Shown one piece after another: positions 1 to 8,553 of a stretch of DNA of 64,000 nt. The stretch lies in NCBI GenBank assembly GCA_965226695.1, contig OZ245405.1, positions 62,001 through 126,000 on the forward strand, written 5' to 3'. Source of the DNA: CATOSD01 sp965226695. Lineage in GTDB: Bacteria; Chloroflexota; Dehalococcoidia; Lucifugimonadales; CATOSD01. Made by a program: the position numbers and the translations under genes. The stretch's first letter is position 1. Every line of letters begins with the position of its first letter. Below the pieces are notes generated by a model that worked only from the letters and a program-made list of their open reading frames with translations, made no database searches and was not told where the DNA came from.

Positions 1-165
1 ATGCAGCCTGGGAGGCCGGGCACCTCCGCAACATACATTCCCCCAGCTGTGCTCGGTCATCGTGTAGGGTAGTACACCTGCATTCCAGCCCTCTCCAATA
101 TCTCCTATCACCAGTTGCGGAAAGGTCTGAAGGGCTCTACGGCGGATTCGCGGCTCATTTCCACC

Positions 166-196
166 AAGATTCCTCGGCTGCGCTCGGAATGACACG
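166..196. repeat. short interspersed repeat, family C
   Basis: A short imperfect hairpin built on ATTCCTCGGCTGCGCTCGGA followed by ATGAC. A near copy in the opposite orientation lies at 47484-47514. The first 207 bases hold no gene that I can support. Confidence 0.45.
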
Positions 197-207
197 TCAA
201 AGGGGGC

Positions 208-2088
208 CTACGGCGCGGTTTCAACCGGGACAATGTACACGCCCTTGGCCCTGGGCAGCAGCGAGCTCTCGTAGTTCAGGTGCGTCTCCACCGCCACCCT
301 GAAGCGTCCGCCGTCCAGTCGCTGGAGCGCGAACGGCACGGGGTTCCACCCCACCATCTGGAGCAGCCGCTCCTTGCGGCTCACTTCCCAGTCCAGGCCG
401 CCGCCCTCGATTCGCAGCACGTTCGCGGTCATGGCGAAATCGTCGGCAACCTCCTTGCCGGTTACGAACAGCGTCATGGACTCGTCCGGTGACTCACCGT
501 CGGCGGACAGGGCGAACCAGCTCAGCAGGTGGTCCCAGGCTACCACGCGGGCGAAGCCGTCGGAGTCGCGGTGGAAGTCGCCGCCCGACAGCGCCACGCT
601 CCACAGCCCGCCGCCCTCGTCGCTGAAGCCGTACAGCGAGTTGAGCATGTGCGCGCCGTCCTCGCTGAACCGGGGAGAGCCGCCGTACAGTCTCCCGTTG
701 TCCGGCGGGCCGGGGAAGCGCGACAGGGGATAATCCAGCAGACGGTAGTCGCCGGGGCTGTCCAGGTCGACCAGGTAGACGGACTGCCAGCGCGGGTCCG
801 GCGTCGGGCCATCGGGCGCCTGCCAGCCCTCCGCGCTCACCAGCCACCGGCGGGAGTCGTCGGGCAGCGGATGCGCCATCAGCGGTATGCCGGGCGCCGT
901 GTACAGGTGCTCGGCCGAGCCGTCTTCGGCAAGGCGCAGCAGCCTGTAGCGTTGCGTCTTCTCCGGCTCGAGCGAACTACGCATCACCACGTAGTGGCCG
1001 GACTCGCCGCTGCCCGGCGGATAGGGGCGCGGCGAGTAAAGGGTGTCGCAGTCGCCCAGCCAGGGCGCGCCCAGCTCGCGGGCACGCTCGGCGACCCAGT
1101 AGCCCTCGAACCCGAAGTAGCTCAGCCCCTCGCCCGCGCCGGTGCGCGCCGCCCGCCAGAGGCGCTCACTGTACCCAGGCGTTGAGGTTGCCACAGTCCC
1201 TGGGTTGACCGTATGGGCAGGCGTGAATCGGAACCCAGCGGAGTCCAGCAGCACCCGGTACCCGGCGTCCTGGACGCTCTGCGCGTACACGCCGCACTGC
1301 TTGCGTGCGAGGTCGGGCGCGGGGTAGCGCTGGTCGTCGAAGGGGAGCGCGAGGATCTCGGCCTCGAACTGTTTCGCCAGGTCGGACCTGGGGGCGCTGA
1401 GCGCCCTGGCGTTCGCGTGGAAATGGGTCGGCGGCGGCAGGCCGTCGTCGTCCCGTCGCCACTCCGGCGGTGTCTCCCGCGGAATGACGAGCAAGGTGCC
1501 GTCGGGGAACAGTTCGGTCGCCACACCCTCGATCTGCCGGCCGGCGAGGAACTCGAACCGCACGGCGTGGAACAGGCCGTGGTCGAAGGCATCCGGGTCG
1601 AGCCGGGCGGCCAAGTCCGGGTCGAGCGGCACGCCCATGGCCCGCAGCCGGTGTAGCCGGTGTACGGGGTGCTCGCCCAGCCGCTCCGGCGTGAGGGCGA
1701 GGGGGTCGAGGTAGCGGGCGCCGTCTCCGTGCGCGAGCCGGATCGCGGCCCTGCCCTGCCACACCGTCAGCAGGTCGGGCCGACCCTCGGCCTCCACCGG
1801 GCGGCCGTCCTCGGACGTCGCGTAGAAGTGGGGCCTGACCAGCTCGTCGAACGAGGCGGCGGCGTCGTACTCGCTCCTGGGGGCCACGAGCTCGGCGGGG
1901 ACTTCCCCGCTCATGGCGCCGCCGGGGAGGTCAGACACGGGCGATGGGTTCCCGCTTTCGCGGGAATGACGAGATGGCGCGTCGCCGGGGGACGTGGTGT
2001 GGCAGGCGGCGGCCAACAGGGCAAGCGCGGAAAGCGCGGCGTGGAGCAGGTTGGGGGTGGTGAGCGTCCGTAGCGCCAGCGTCTTCAC
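208..2088 (-). CDS. secreted lipoprotein, probable beta-propeller-like C-terminus, function unknown
   Basis: About 626 residues from a GTG at 2088, chosen because it begins just before a lipoprotein signal (LALLAAAC lipobox, Cys about 29 residues in). The frame stays open up to 2175, but that upstream part is the translation of an interspersed repeat and is unlikely to be protein. Soon after the lipobox the peptide HSRESGNP appears, which is the signature of a second repeat element (about 1941-1976) read through in frame. The C-terminal half has recurring aromatic and Gly-rich blocks such as WSVALSGGDF and YLVDLDSPGDY, as in TolB-like propellers. No enzyme motif is visible. It lies immediately downstream of hom on the same strand. 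The lipoprotein call is firm; the fold is a guess. Confidence 0.75.
   Translation of the reverse strand: MKTLALRTLTTPNLLHAALSALALLAAACHTTSPGDAPSRHSRESGNPSPVSDLPGGAMSGEVPAELVAPRSEYDAAASFDELVRPHFYATSEDGRPVEAEGRPDLLTVWQGRAAIRLAHGDGARYLDPLALTPERLGEHPVHRLHRLRAMGVPLDPDLAARLDPDAFDHGLFHAVRFEFLAGRQIEGVATELFPDGTLLVIPRETPPEWRRDDDGLPPPTHFHANARALSAPRSDLAKQFEAEILALPFDDQRYPAPDLARKQCGVYAQSVQDAGYRVLLDSAGFRFTPAHTVNPGTVATSTPGYSERLWRAARTGAGEGLSYFGFEGYWVAERARELGAPWLGDCDTLYSPRPYPPGSGESGHYVVMRSSLEPEKTQRYRLLRLAEDGSAEHLYTAPGIPLMAHPLPDDSRRWLVSAEGWQAPDGPTPDPRWQSVYLVDLDSPGDYRLLDYPLSRFPGPPDNGRLYGGSPRFSEDGAHMLNSLYGFSDEGGGLWSVALSGGDFHRDSDGFARVVAWDHLLSWFALSADGESPDESMTLFVTGKEVADDFAMTANVLRIEGGGLDWEVSRKERLLQMVGWNPVPFALQRLDGGRFRVAVETHLNYESSLLPRAKGVYIVPVETAP
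1941..1976. repeat. interspersed hairpin repeat inside a coding frame
   Basis: The arms TTCCCGCTTT and the complementary CGCGGGAATGAC form a short stem. It is related in style to the 'CATTCC...GGAAT' elements elsewhere in the window. It is translated in frame in the lipoprotein gene at 208-2088 as part of HSRESGNPSPV. Confidence 0.5.
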
Positions 2089-2147
2089 CCTCACCCATTC
2101 GGCAGGCTCAGGGCAGGCTCTCAATCCCCTCCCATCAAGGGAGAGGA
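2086..2147. repeat. interspersed repeat, family B
   Basis: Shares the core GGCAGGCTCAGGGCAGGCTCT and a CTCCC...GGGAG stem with the copy at 6627-6690 (which has GGCAAGCTCAGGGCAGGCTC). It sits between hom and the lipoprotein gene and overlaps the region where the lipoprotein start must lie. Confidence 0.55.
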
Positions 2148-2165
2148 GGCCCATGAGCATCCCTG

Positions 2166-3479
2166 CTACTCCCACTCCTCGACGCGGACGAGGTTGCCCA
2201 CCTCGTTCACCACGTCCAAATCGCTCAGCAGGCTCAGCGCGTTGGTCATCGAGGCCTCCCTGGCGCGGTGGGTCATCAACACTATCTCCGCGCGCTGCGC
2301 CGCCTCGTCGGTCTCCTTCTGGATGACGGAGGCGATGCTGATGTCGAGGTCGCCGAGCAGCTTGGCGATTTGGGCGAACACACCGGGGCGGTCGTCGACG
2401 TTGAGGCGCAGGTAGTACTTGGTCTCAAGGTCGGACATCGGGCTTACGCGCACGTGCTCCGACAGCCTGAGCGGAGTGGGCGGCGTGACGTTGCCGACGA
2501 TGTTGCGGGCGATGCCGATGGCGTCGGCCACGACCGCGCTGGCGGTGGGCGCGGCTCCCGCGCCGGGGCCGGTGAACAGCACTCGGCCCACCATGTCGGC
2601 CTCCACCTCCACGGCGTTCAGCACTCCTTCGACCTTGGCGAGCATGACGTCGGAGGGCACGAACGCGGGGTGGACATGCGCTTCCACCACGCCGTCGCGC
2701 ATGTTCGCTATGGCGAGCAGCTTTATGGTGTAGCCAAGCTCCCTGGCGTACAGGAAGTCTCGCGCGTCGAGGCGTGTTATGCCCTCTCGGTACACGTCGC
2801 TGTCCTTTATGCGGGCGCGAAAGGCGAGCGTGGACAGGATGGCCAGCTTGTAGGCAGCGTCGATGCCCTCGACGTCATTGGTGGGGTCGGCCTCCGCGTA
2901 GCCGAGCTCCTGCGCCGCGCGCAGGGCATCGTCGAAGCCCACGCCCTGCTGCACCATCTGGGTGAGGATGTAGTTGGTGGTGCCGTTGATGATGGCGTGG
3001 ATAGAGGAAATCTCGTTGGACACGAGGTCGCGCAGCAGGGGCCCGATTATGGGAGTGCCGCCGGCCACGCTCGCCTCGAACATCACCTGCACGCCCTTCT
3101 TGCGGGCCAGCGTGAGCAGGTCGGGACCCTGCTTGGCCATCACCTCTTTGTTGGCGGTTACAATGTGCTTGCCGAGCGATATGGCCTTGACAATGTAGTC
3201 CAGCGCGGGAGTCTGGCCGCCCATCACCTCAACCACCACGTCCACCGCCGGGTTGTCGAGTATGTCCTCGATCCTGGTGGTGACGAGGGACGGTGGGAGG
3301 TCGAACGACCGGGGCCTGGAGGGGTCCCTGACCAGCACGCCCTCCAGGGAGAGTTCGCAGCCGGCGAGCTGCCGGACGTGCTCGGCGCGCTCCACGAGAG
3401 TTCTGGCGACGCCGCCGCCCACCACGCCCAAGCCCAGCAAGCCAATGCCCACCGAGGTCTTCATGCGCGCCCTGGGCAC
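2166..3479 (-). CDS. hom: homoserine dehydrogenase with C-terminal ACT domain
   Basis: Catalyses NAD(P)H-dependent reduction of aspartate semialdehyde to homoserine in threonine/methionine synthesis, in the cytosol. The 437-residue length is normal for the long form with a regulatory ACT domain. The N-terminal Rossmann motif GLLGLGVVGGGV is followed by the catalytic domain with TANKEVMAKQG, the GGTPIIGPL segment and NGTTNYIL. The last 85 or so residues (YLRLNVDDRPGVFAQIAKLL) are a clear ACT domain, implying feedback control, typically by threonine. Start: a GTG at 3479 has GAGGA just upstream; an in-frame ATG at 3464 (MKTSVGIGL) is the alternative. It follows the PpiC gene by 7 bases, so the two are probably cotranscribed. 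Confidence 0.95.
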   Translation of the reverse strand: MPRARMKTSVGIGLLGLGVVGGGVARTLVERAEHVRQLAGCELSLEGVLVRDPSRPRSFDLPPSLVTTRIEDILDNPAVDVVVEVMGGQTPALDYIVKAISLGKHIVTANKEVMAKQGPDLLTLARKKGVQVMFEASVAGGTPIIGPLLRDLVSNEISSIHAIINGTTNYILTQMVQQGVGFDDALRAAQELGYAEADPTNDVEGIDAAYKLAILSTLAFRARIKDSDVYREGITRLDARDFLYARELGYTIKLLAIANMRDGVVEAHVHPAFVPSDVMLAKVEGVLNAVEVEADMVGRVLFTGPGAGAAPTASAVVADAIGIARNIVGNVTPPTPLRLSEHVRVSPMSDLETKYYLRLNVDDRPGVFAQIAKLLGDLDISIASVIQKETDEAAQRAEIVLMTHRAREASMTNALSLLSDLDVVNEVGNLVRVEEWE

Positions 3480-3486
3480 CCGTTCC

Positions 3487-4611
3487 TCAGAAACCGAACG
3501 GCCCCAGGGGCTGCTGCTCTTCTTCCTCCTGCGGCGCGGCGGACAGTCCGAGCTGCTCCAGCATCCACTCGTAAATCTCGGAGTTGAAGTCGGAATACAC
3601 GTCGAACTTGGCCCGCTGCTCGTTTATCCAGGTCTGAAGCGCAGCCGTCTTTCGCGCTTCCAGGTCTTCGGGGTCCAGCTCGCGCGCCTCGGCCCTCTCC
3701 GAGACGACGAAGAAGTACAGGGTCTGCTGGTCCTGGACGCTCGTGCTGACCTCGCTCAGCTTGCCCACCTCGAGATCGAAGAAGGCGTACTCGTGGTCTT
3801 TCACTATACCGCGGGGCAGCCAGCCCAGGTTGCCCCCGAGCCGGATCATCTCCTGCGAGTCGCGGGAGAACTCGCGCACGATGCCCTTGACGGCCTCACG
3901 GATTTCTTCGGGTTCGGTGGCGTCGCGCAGAGCGTCCTCCAGCTTCACCTGCATGATGTCGATCTCGTCGGTGGGGGACACGATTATCTGTTGTACGCGG
4001 ACCTGCTCGGCAAACGTAGGGACACTGTCGCCGATGAACTGGCGCGTCTTCTCCCTGACGATGGACCGCCTGGTAAGCTGGTCGTACTCCTCTTTGCTGT
4101 ACTGGATGGCGTTCAGGTAGCCGTTATATCGTTCTTGGAACTCGCGCTCGACCTGTCCTGGGTCCATGCTGCCCGACGCGGCCGCGCGCGGCGTGAATGT
4201 GCCGCGAATCTGGGTTTTGATCTCGTCGTCGGTGACGCTTATGCCGAGCGACGGGGCGGACTGGGAGATGATTTCGTTTTCGACGAATAGCTGAAGGGTC
4301 TGGAAAATGTCGTTGGTGGCATTGAACTGGCCACCCAGGAACTCCATGCCCTTCTGGCTGACGCGAAGGAGCTTTACCATGTCGCCGCGGGTGTAGGTCA
4401 CGTCGTTCACCCTGACCACGATCTCGCGGGAGGGCAGGACGAAAATCAGGACGTAGCCGGCGATTACGATGCTGGCGATAGCGAGCAACATCACGCCGAT
4501 GACCGCCACGGCGATACGGCGGCGGTTGACGTCGCGTTCCGTTCGCAGTGCCTGGTGTCGCCTGTCGACGACTACGGCGTGATGTATAGGTGCTCCGGTC
4601 TGCTCTGCCAT
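3487..4611 (-). CDS. membrane-anchored PpiC/SurA-like peptidyl-prolyl isomerase
   Basis: 374 residues. A basic N-terminus is followed by one transmembrane helix (about residues 33-56, IAVAVIGVMLLAIASIVIAG), then an extracytoplasmic SurA/PrsA-like N-domain (about 60-200). A parvulin core follows (about 205-320) with VRVQQIIVS, LGGNLGWLPRG and LEVGKLSEV, the usual rotamase landmarks. The short acidic Gln/Glu-rich tail is low complexity. The likely role is folding of secreted proteins at the outer face of the membrane. It lies 16 bases downstream of rpsR, so it may be carried on the ribosomal transcript. The parvulin call is firm; the substrate is unknown. Confidence 0.85.
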   Translation of the reverse strand: MAEQTGAPIHHAVVVDRRHQALRTERDVNRRRIAVAVIGVMLLAIASIVIAGYVLIFVLPSREIVVRVNDVTYTRGDMVKLLRVSQKGMEFLGGQFNATNDIFQTLQLFVENEIISQSAPSLGISVTDDEIKTQIRGTFTPRAAASGSMDPGQVEREFQERYNGYLNAIQYSKEEYDQLTRRSIVREKTRQFIGDSVPTFAEQVRVQQIIVSPTDEIDIMQVKLEDALRDATEPEEIREAVKGIVREFSRDSQEMIRLGGNLGWLPRGIVKDHEYAFFDLEVGKLSEVSTSVQDQQTLYFFVVSERAEARELDPEDLEARKTAALQTWINEQRAKFDVYSDFNSEIYEWMLEQLGLSAAPQEEEEQQPLGPFGF

Positions 4612-4626
4612 GGCTGTGCCTTCGGG

Positions 4627-4917
4627 TTACCTACGCGCGTACCGCTCGGGCGTGGGCGAGCGGTGGTCGGGGCTGAAGGGAAGTAGGGCGAGGTGCCTCG
4701 CGCGCTTGATGGCGGTGGAAAGGCCGCGCTGGTGCTTGGCGCAAACGCCCGTCTTGCGGCGGGCCTCCAGCCTGAACCGGTCCGAGAGGGAGCGCCTGAA
4801 GCGGTCGAGCTCCTTATAGTCGATGTACTTCACACGGTCGACGCAAAACGAGCACACCTTGCGCCGCGCGTAGTACCTGGGTCTGCCCCTTCTGGGTCTT
4901 CTTTGTCCTGTGGTCAT
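4627..4917 (-). CDS. rpsR: 30S ribosomal protein S18
   Basis: 96 residues from ATG at 4917. Conserved S18 segments are visible: YIDYKELDRF, TGVCAKHQR and AIKRARHLALLPF. The zinc-binding set is present (Cys22 and Cys25 in CSFC, Cys59 and His62 in CAKH), so this is the zinc-containing (C+) form. S18 pairs with S6 on the 30S platform. The gene order on the minus strand is rpsF, ssb, rpsR, the classical bacterial cluster. A longer open frame extends to 5277 but overlaps ssb and lacks S18 similarity, so I placed the start at MTTGQRRPRR. Confidence 0.96.
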   Translation of the reverse strand: MTTGQRRPRRGRPRYYARRKVCSFCVDRVKYIDYKELDRFRRSLSDRFRLEARRKTGVCAKHQRGLSTAIKRARHLALLPFSPDHRSPTPERYARR

Positions 4918-4975
4918 GGCTGTCCTCTGCGTTGCGATTGGGGGGTGATTGGGGAGGGCCGGCTCGGGAAGCGGC

Positions 4976-5389
4976 CTACCAGGGCAGGTCGTCCTCGTCG
5001 GAGGCCGGGGGCGCGCCGGGCGAGAAGGGTTCGGAATCGCCGTCCCCGCCTCCGCCGCCCTGCGGCGCCCTGTCCAGGAAGAGCACGACGTTGGCGTTAA
5101 TCTCGTTGGTGAACCGCGTCTGGCCGTCCTGGCCCGTCCACGTGTCGCTCTTGAGTCGGCCCTCGGCGTACACGCGCATACCCTTGGTAACGTACTGATT
5201 GCACAGTTCGGCGAGGCGGTTCCAGGCGACGACCCTGAACCACTCGGTCTCCTCGCGGCGTTCGCCGTCCTGGGCATTGTACTTGCGGCTGGTGGCGAGG
5301 CGGAACGACGTCACCGGCGTGCCGTTCGGTGTGTAGCGCATGTCGGGGTCTGTGCCGACGTTGCCTATGACTGTGATCTTGTTCAGCAC
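4976..5389 (-). CDS. ssb: single-stranded DNA-binding protein
   Basis: 137 residues. The OB-fold (residues 1-108) shows the standard landmarks: LNKITVIGNVGTDPDMRYT, the WFRVVAWNRLAE segment, KGMRVYAEGRL and the TRFTNEINANVV strand. A Gly-rich linker follows, and the acidic tip reads DEDDLPW, where most SSBs end in DDDLPF or DDDIPF; the terminal aromatic that docks into partner proteins is therefore Trp rather than Phe. It lies between rpsF and rpsR, 58 bases before rpsR, consistent with one operon. It acts in replication, repair and recombination. Confidence 0.96.
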   Translation of the reverse strand: MLNKITVIGNVGTDPDMRYTPNGTPVTSFRLATSRKYNAQDGERREETEWFRVVAWNRLAELCNQYVTKGMRVYAEGRLKSDTWTGQDGQTRFTNEINANVVLFLDRAPQGGGGGDGDSEPFSPGAPPASDEDDLPW

Positions 5390-5455
5390 TACGGAAACAC
5401 TCCTTCGGGGCGGGGGCCCCTGTCCAAAGCCGAGTTCGGAGACACAGAGCCTCGC

Positions 5456-5800
5456 CTAGCTCTCCGCGGGCGCTTCCGCAACCGGCTGGGTGGCGGGCTC
5501 AGCTTCGGCGACCGGCTCTACGGGCGTCTCAGCTTCGGCGACCGGTCTCAGCCGGGCGTCTCAGCTTCGGCGACCGGGCGTCTCAGCTTCGGCGACCGGT
5601 TCCGCGGGCGTCTCAGCTTCGGCGACCGGTCTCTTCGGCGACCGGTTCCGCGGGCGTCTCAGCTTCGGCGACCGGTTCCGCGGGCGTCTCAGCTTCGGCG
5701 ACCGGTTCCGCGGGCGTCTCAGCTTCGGCGACCGGTTCCGCGGGCGTCTCAGCTTCGGCGACCGGTTCCGCGGCCGTTTCCGCCTCAGGCTGGGCGGCCT
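5456..5800 (-). repeat. 30-bp tandem repeat encoding an S6 tail (ETPAEPVAEA units), with length-altered units
   Basis: Successive units begin at 5501, 5531, 5563, 5585, 5615, 5631, 5661, 5691, 5721 and 5751. The spacings are 30, 32, 22, 30, 16, 30, 30, 30 and 30 bases. The irregular ones sum to minus 20, which is not a multiple of three, so the reading frame coming from rpsF is lost near 5631. The original frame is still readable further on: AEAEPATQPVAEAPAES and a TAG at 5456-5458. Confidence 0.9.
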
Positions 5801-6203
5801 GTTCCGGCTCCACTTCCAATTCCGCGACCGGCTCCGCGGGCGTCTCTTCCGCCGTCTCGGGTTCCGGTTCCGGTTCGGGTTCGGGCAGCTCGACCTTTAC
5901 GGACTTGTCCAGCTTCATCGTGAGATATCTCATCACGTCGTCCGAGGCCTTGAGGCTGCTGTCCAGCTCTATAATGTCGCCCGGCTCCAGTGCGAAGCGG
6001 GTGAGCACATAGTTGCCTTCCTGGAACTTCTGTATGGGGTAGGCGAGCCGGCGCAGTCCCCAGTTCGACTGTTCGTACACCAGGCCGCCGTGGTCGGCGA
6101 TGAAGCCGGCGACACGGGCGCCGGCGGCGTCGATTTCGGTCTCGTTGGCCTCGGGGCTGATGATCATCATCAGCTCGTAATTTCGGGTTTGCTGATCAAC
6201 CAA
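5613..6203 (-). CDS. rpsF: 30S ribosomal protein S6 with repetitive acidic C-terminal extension, frame lost in the repeat
   Basis: The first 100 or so residues are S6: NYELMMIISPEANE, the GLRRLAYPIQKFQEGNYVLTRF-type core, and ASDDVMRYLTMKLD. A long Ala/Glu/Pro/Val tail of ten-residue units (ETPAEPVAEA) follows; acidic C-terminal extensions of S6 are known in several phyla. As given, the frame ends at 5613 in EETGRRS after a unit 14 bases short. Two other units are also irregular, and the expected in-frame end is at 5456, so the annotated end is uncertain. First gene of rpsF-ssb-rpsR, with a good promoter at 6338-6367. Confidence 0.9.
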   Translation of the reverse strand: MVDQQTRNYELMMIISPEANETEIDAAGARVAGFIADHGGLVYEQSNWGLRRLAYPIQKFQEGNYVLTRFALEPGDIIELDSSLKASDDVMRYLTMKLDKSVKVELPEPEPEPEPETAEETPAEPVAELEVEPEQAAQPEAETAAEPVAEAETPAEPVAEAETPAEPVAEAETPAEPVAEAETPAEPVAEETGRRS

Positions 6204-6337
6204 GCTGCTCTCCTAGTTCGCTCTGCAGGGGCATGGCCCCAAAGCCTCCCGCGCCGGTATCCAACGGGGCGGAGGGTCTGTTCAGGCTCGCGCGGGGGGC
6301 ACCATAGTTCGTCCACCCGCACGGCAGAATAAGGCAA

Positions 6338-6367
6338 ATTATAGCACGCGGGCGCGGCCAGCTTCAA
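6338..6367 (-). promoter_or_regulatory. sigma-70-type promoter for rpsF-ssb-rpsR
   Basis: Reading the minus strand, TTGAAG (6367-6362) and TATAAT (6343-6338) are separated by 18 bases. This leaves a leader of about 130 bases before the rpsF ATG at 6203, long enough to hold an S6:S18-binding leader, though I could not identify one. Confidence 0.7.
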
Positions 6368-6626
6368 TCAGGGTTTGGAGCCGAAATCCGAGCGGGTTCG
6401 TGTGCGACCGGGTGGCGGCCTGAGCAGGCGAGAAGTGGCCGTAGGCTGCTCGTGGGCGGGGAATTCACCGAAAACTGTCTCATTCCGTTTCATTCTGTCT
6501 CATCTCATAGCTGGGAGACTGAAGGGCGGCACCGTTTGGGAGGCCTTGCGAGTGCGGATTTGGGAATGGGCGCGACGGAATCGGACGGGAATGAGACAGG
6601 TGGACGAGAGGCCCCAACCGCCTCAT

Positions 6627-6690
6627 CTTCACCCCCATCCCTTCGGCAAGCTCAGGGCAGGCTCTAACCTTCCCCCATCAAGGGGAAGGG
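6627..6690. repeat. interspersed repeat, family B
   Basis: CTTCACCCCCATCC, then the shared core GCTCAGGGCAGGCTCT, then a stem of CTTCCCC...GGGGAAGG. It is a second copy of the element at 2086-2147. Confidence 0.6.
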
Positions 6691-6751
6691 ACTTTTGGGT
6701 TGCGGGGTCGGTCCCACGACGCGGGGAGGGTAGCACGGATGTGCGTGGGGT

Positions 6752-8401
6752 TCAAGGGGGTGGGGGAATGGATGGCCCTTCGCAGCAGTTCAATCGCTTG
6801 AGAAGTATCGCTAGCTCTAGCGTGTCCTCAGCCGGCCTGGACGCCGGCATATCGTCCAGGACGCGACGGGCAGTCGAGGGCTTGTTTCTGTCCAGAAGGG
6901 CCCTCGCGTATGCCAGGTAGGGTTGGGCAGGTTCGGTCTTTACGGGGTGGGAATGGAATTGCTGGAAGGTATGTTCCGCCGCCGCCAGGTCGTCGCTCGC
7001 CGCCTGGTTGTCGATGAGCCTACCGGCCAACGCTCCAGAACCCGGCTGTGCATCGAAGGCTCTACGCAGATGGGCGAGCGCGGCCTGGCGCTCGCCCGTC
7101 GACCATAGGAGAGCGCTCTCCCGGAGGGCATGAATCACCTTGTATCTCGGATGCGCAGGCAGCACCACGCGGAAATAAGTGCGGCCATCGTCGTAATCGA
7201 ACTCCGGTTCGGGCGATCCATTTTCGGCCATCCCTCGCCGGATTTTGGGCAACCCCGTGCCGCGCCCTTCGGCCAACCTCAGTTCCTTGAGAAACTCTCC
7301 GATTCGCCGGTTCCTGGCGGGTATTGGAGGAACCCGGCCATCCGGCGCGAGGTGATGCCTTTCGATTCCGTGTTGCGGGCCCGGGTAACTGATTATCTCC
7401 ATACGGTCCGGATACAAGTAGACTTTCGTCGGCTCAGGGTTGTTGTCGTACGAACGATGGTACACCGCATTGACAACGGCCTCCTCCATCGCTTCGTAGG
7501 GGTATGCGACCGTTCGGTCTACTTCAGCCTCGCCCGGACGTTTTCTCAACATCACGTCAGCGTGCGAGTTGAGATAGTCGACAGTGCGCTTGACCTGTTC
7601 GTTGAGAGGTCCTCCAATCGTTCTCTCTTCGATCAGTTCGCCCCCGGCGTCGTCGCCGAACTGCACAATCTCGATTCGGGAACCTGGAAAGAAGCTGTCG
7701 GGCGTCTCGTTGAAGAAGAGAATAGCGGCATTTCGCGGTACGAAGTGATCGTTGAGACGGACAACCAGACGCATCTGCTGGTAGAGGTCCACGTCCGCGA
7801 CGTTAACTCCGCCACGCACCAGATCACTTCGCACGTCGGCAAGAAATCTGCGAACCAGCGTAGGGGAGATGTCCTCAATAGCGGAAAGCAGGCTGCGGCG
7901 GTCGTCGAAGGGTACTCTTGCGGCTTGCTCGATGAGCTGAGTGAGTGTCGCGCCCGTTGCTTCCACGGTGCTCGAGCCCTGCCGAACGTAGTATGCTCGC
8001 TCCGCACCTTGTCCCCTCTTGGGGGCTTGGTACGGGCGAGTGTCGCCACCGGGCGCCCACACGATGAGAATGCTCTTGCCGTGGTACACCTCCGGGAACA
8101 GCAGCGGCTGATAGTCTGGATCGATGCGGTTGCACTGACCGCGTATCTCCCTCTGCATCCTGTCCAGGTCCTGCTCATCGAGGCCGCGCGGGGGCAGAAC
8201 GGGATGGCCGCTGTCATCGGACTCAATTCCCAGAACGACGTACCCGCCGTTAAGGTTGAGCAGGTCGTTGGCGAACGCGCACACGGTCCGAACCGTCGAG
8301 TCTCTCACCGAGTTGTTCCACGCGGCCTTGAACTCCCTCCGGTTATCTTCATCCGAACGAGAGTGGACGAGATTGTCGATGTTGATGGAAATGCCCTGCA
8401 T
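6752..8401 (-). CDS. AlbA_2/Schlafen-type ATP-binding regulator with TPR-like tail
   Basis: 549 residues. Residues about 20-140 resemble the Schlafen/AlbA_2 domain (REFKAAWN, NGGYVVLGIESD, YYVRQGSST). About 280-420 resemble the GHKL-type ATPase half found in RecG-like putative regulators (EAMEEAVVNAVYHRSYDN as N-box, GRGTGLPKIRRGM as the Gly-rich lid). The last 120 residues look like degenerate helical TPR repeats. Such proteins are usually called transcriptional regulators or conflict-related proteins; the actual role is unknown. It is monocistronic. TAGAAT lies 6 bases before the ATG, which suggests a leaderless transcript. Confidence 0.8.
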   Translation of the reverse strand: MQGISINIDNLVHSRSDEDNRREFKAAWNNSVRDSTVRTVCAFANDLLNLNGGYVVLGIESDDSGHPVLPPRGLDEQDLDRMQREIRGQCNRIDPDYQPLLFPEVYHGKSILIVWAPGGDTRPYQAPKRGQGAERAYYVRQGSSTVEATGATLTQLIEQAARVPFDDRRSLLSAIEDISPTLVRRFLADVRSDLVRGGVNVADVDLYQQMRLVVRLNDHFVPRNAAILFFNETPDSFFPGSRIEIVQFGDDAGGELIEERTIGGPLNEQVKRTVDYLNSHADVMLRKRPGEAEVDRTVAYPYEAMEEAVVNAVYHRSYDNNPEPTKVYLYPDRMEIISYPGPQHGIERHHLAPDGRVPPIPARNRRIGEFLKELRLAEGRGTGLPKIRRGMAENGSPEPEFDYDDGRTYFRVVLPAHPRYKVIHALRESALLWSTGERQAALAHLRRAFDAQPGSGALAGRLIDNQAASDDLAAAEHTFQQFHSHPVKTEPAQPYLAYARALLDRNKPSTARRVLDDMPASRPAEDTLELAILLKRLNCCEGPSIPPPP

Positions 8402-8488
8402 GGGTCTATTCTACCACCAGTGCGCCACGCGCCGGCGCGTGGCGGCTGCGGGCCGAACCCGCCGTCGGGCGCGGCTCGCAACCGGCGT

Positions 8489-8517
8489 TTGACAGCCTAT
8501 TGGGCGGCGTATAGATT
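8489..8517 (+). promoter_or_regulatory. probable promoter for the cyclase gene
   Basis: TTGACA at 8489-8494. TATAGA (15-base spacer) or TAGATT (17-base spacer) follows, 37-44 bases upstream of the ATG at 8554, which has AGGAGG at the right distance. Confidence 0.55.
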
Positions 8518-8553
8518 TGGCCGCGTGCCCACTTTGTACAGGAGGCCGTATCG

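Larger units (their letters stand above)
6204..6751. other. 548-bp intergenic region
   Basis: Holds the rpsF promoter and leader (6204-6367), a stretch from 6368 to 6626 in which I see no gene, and the family B repeat at 6627-6690. Open frames here are short and repeat-derived. Confidence 0.6.

Noticed and set aside
2268..3587. Long plus-strand frame opposite homoserine dehydrogenase
   Set aside because: It is the antisense shadow of hom; its composition mirrors the reverse codons and no domain is visible.
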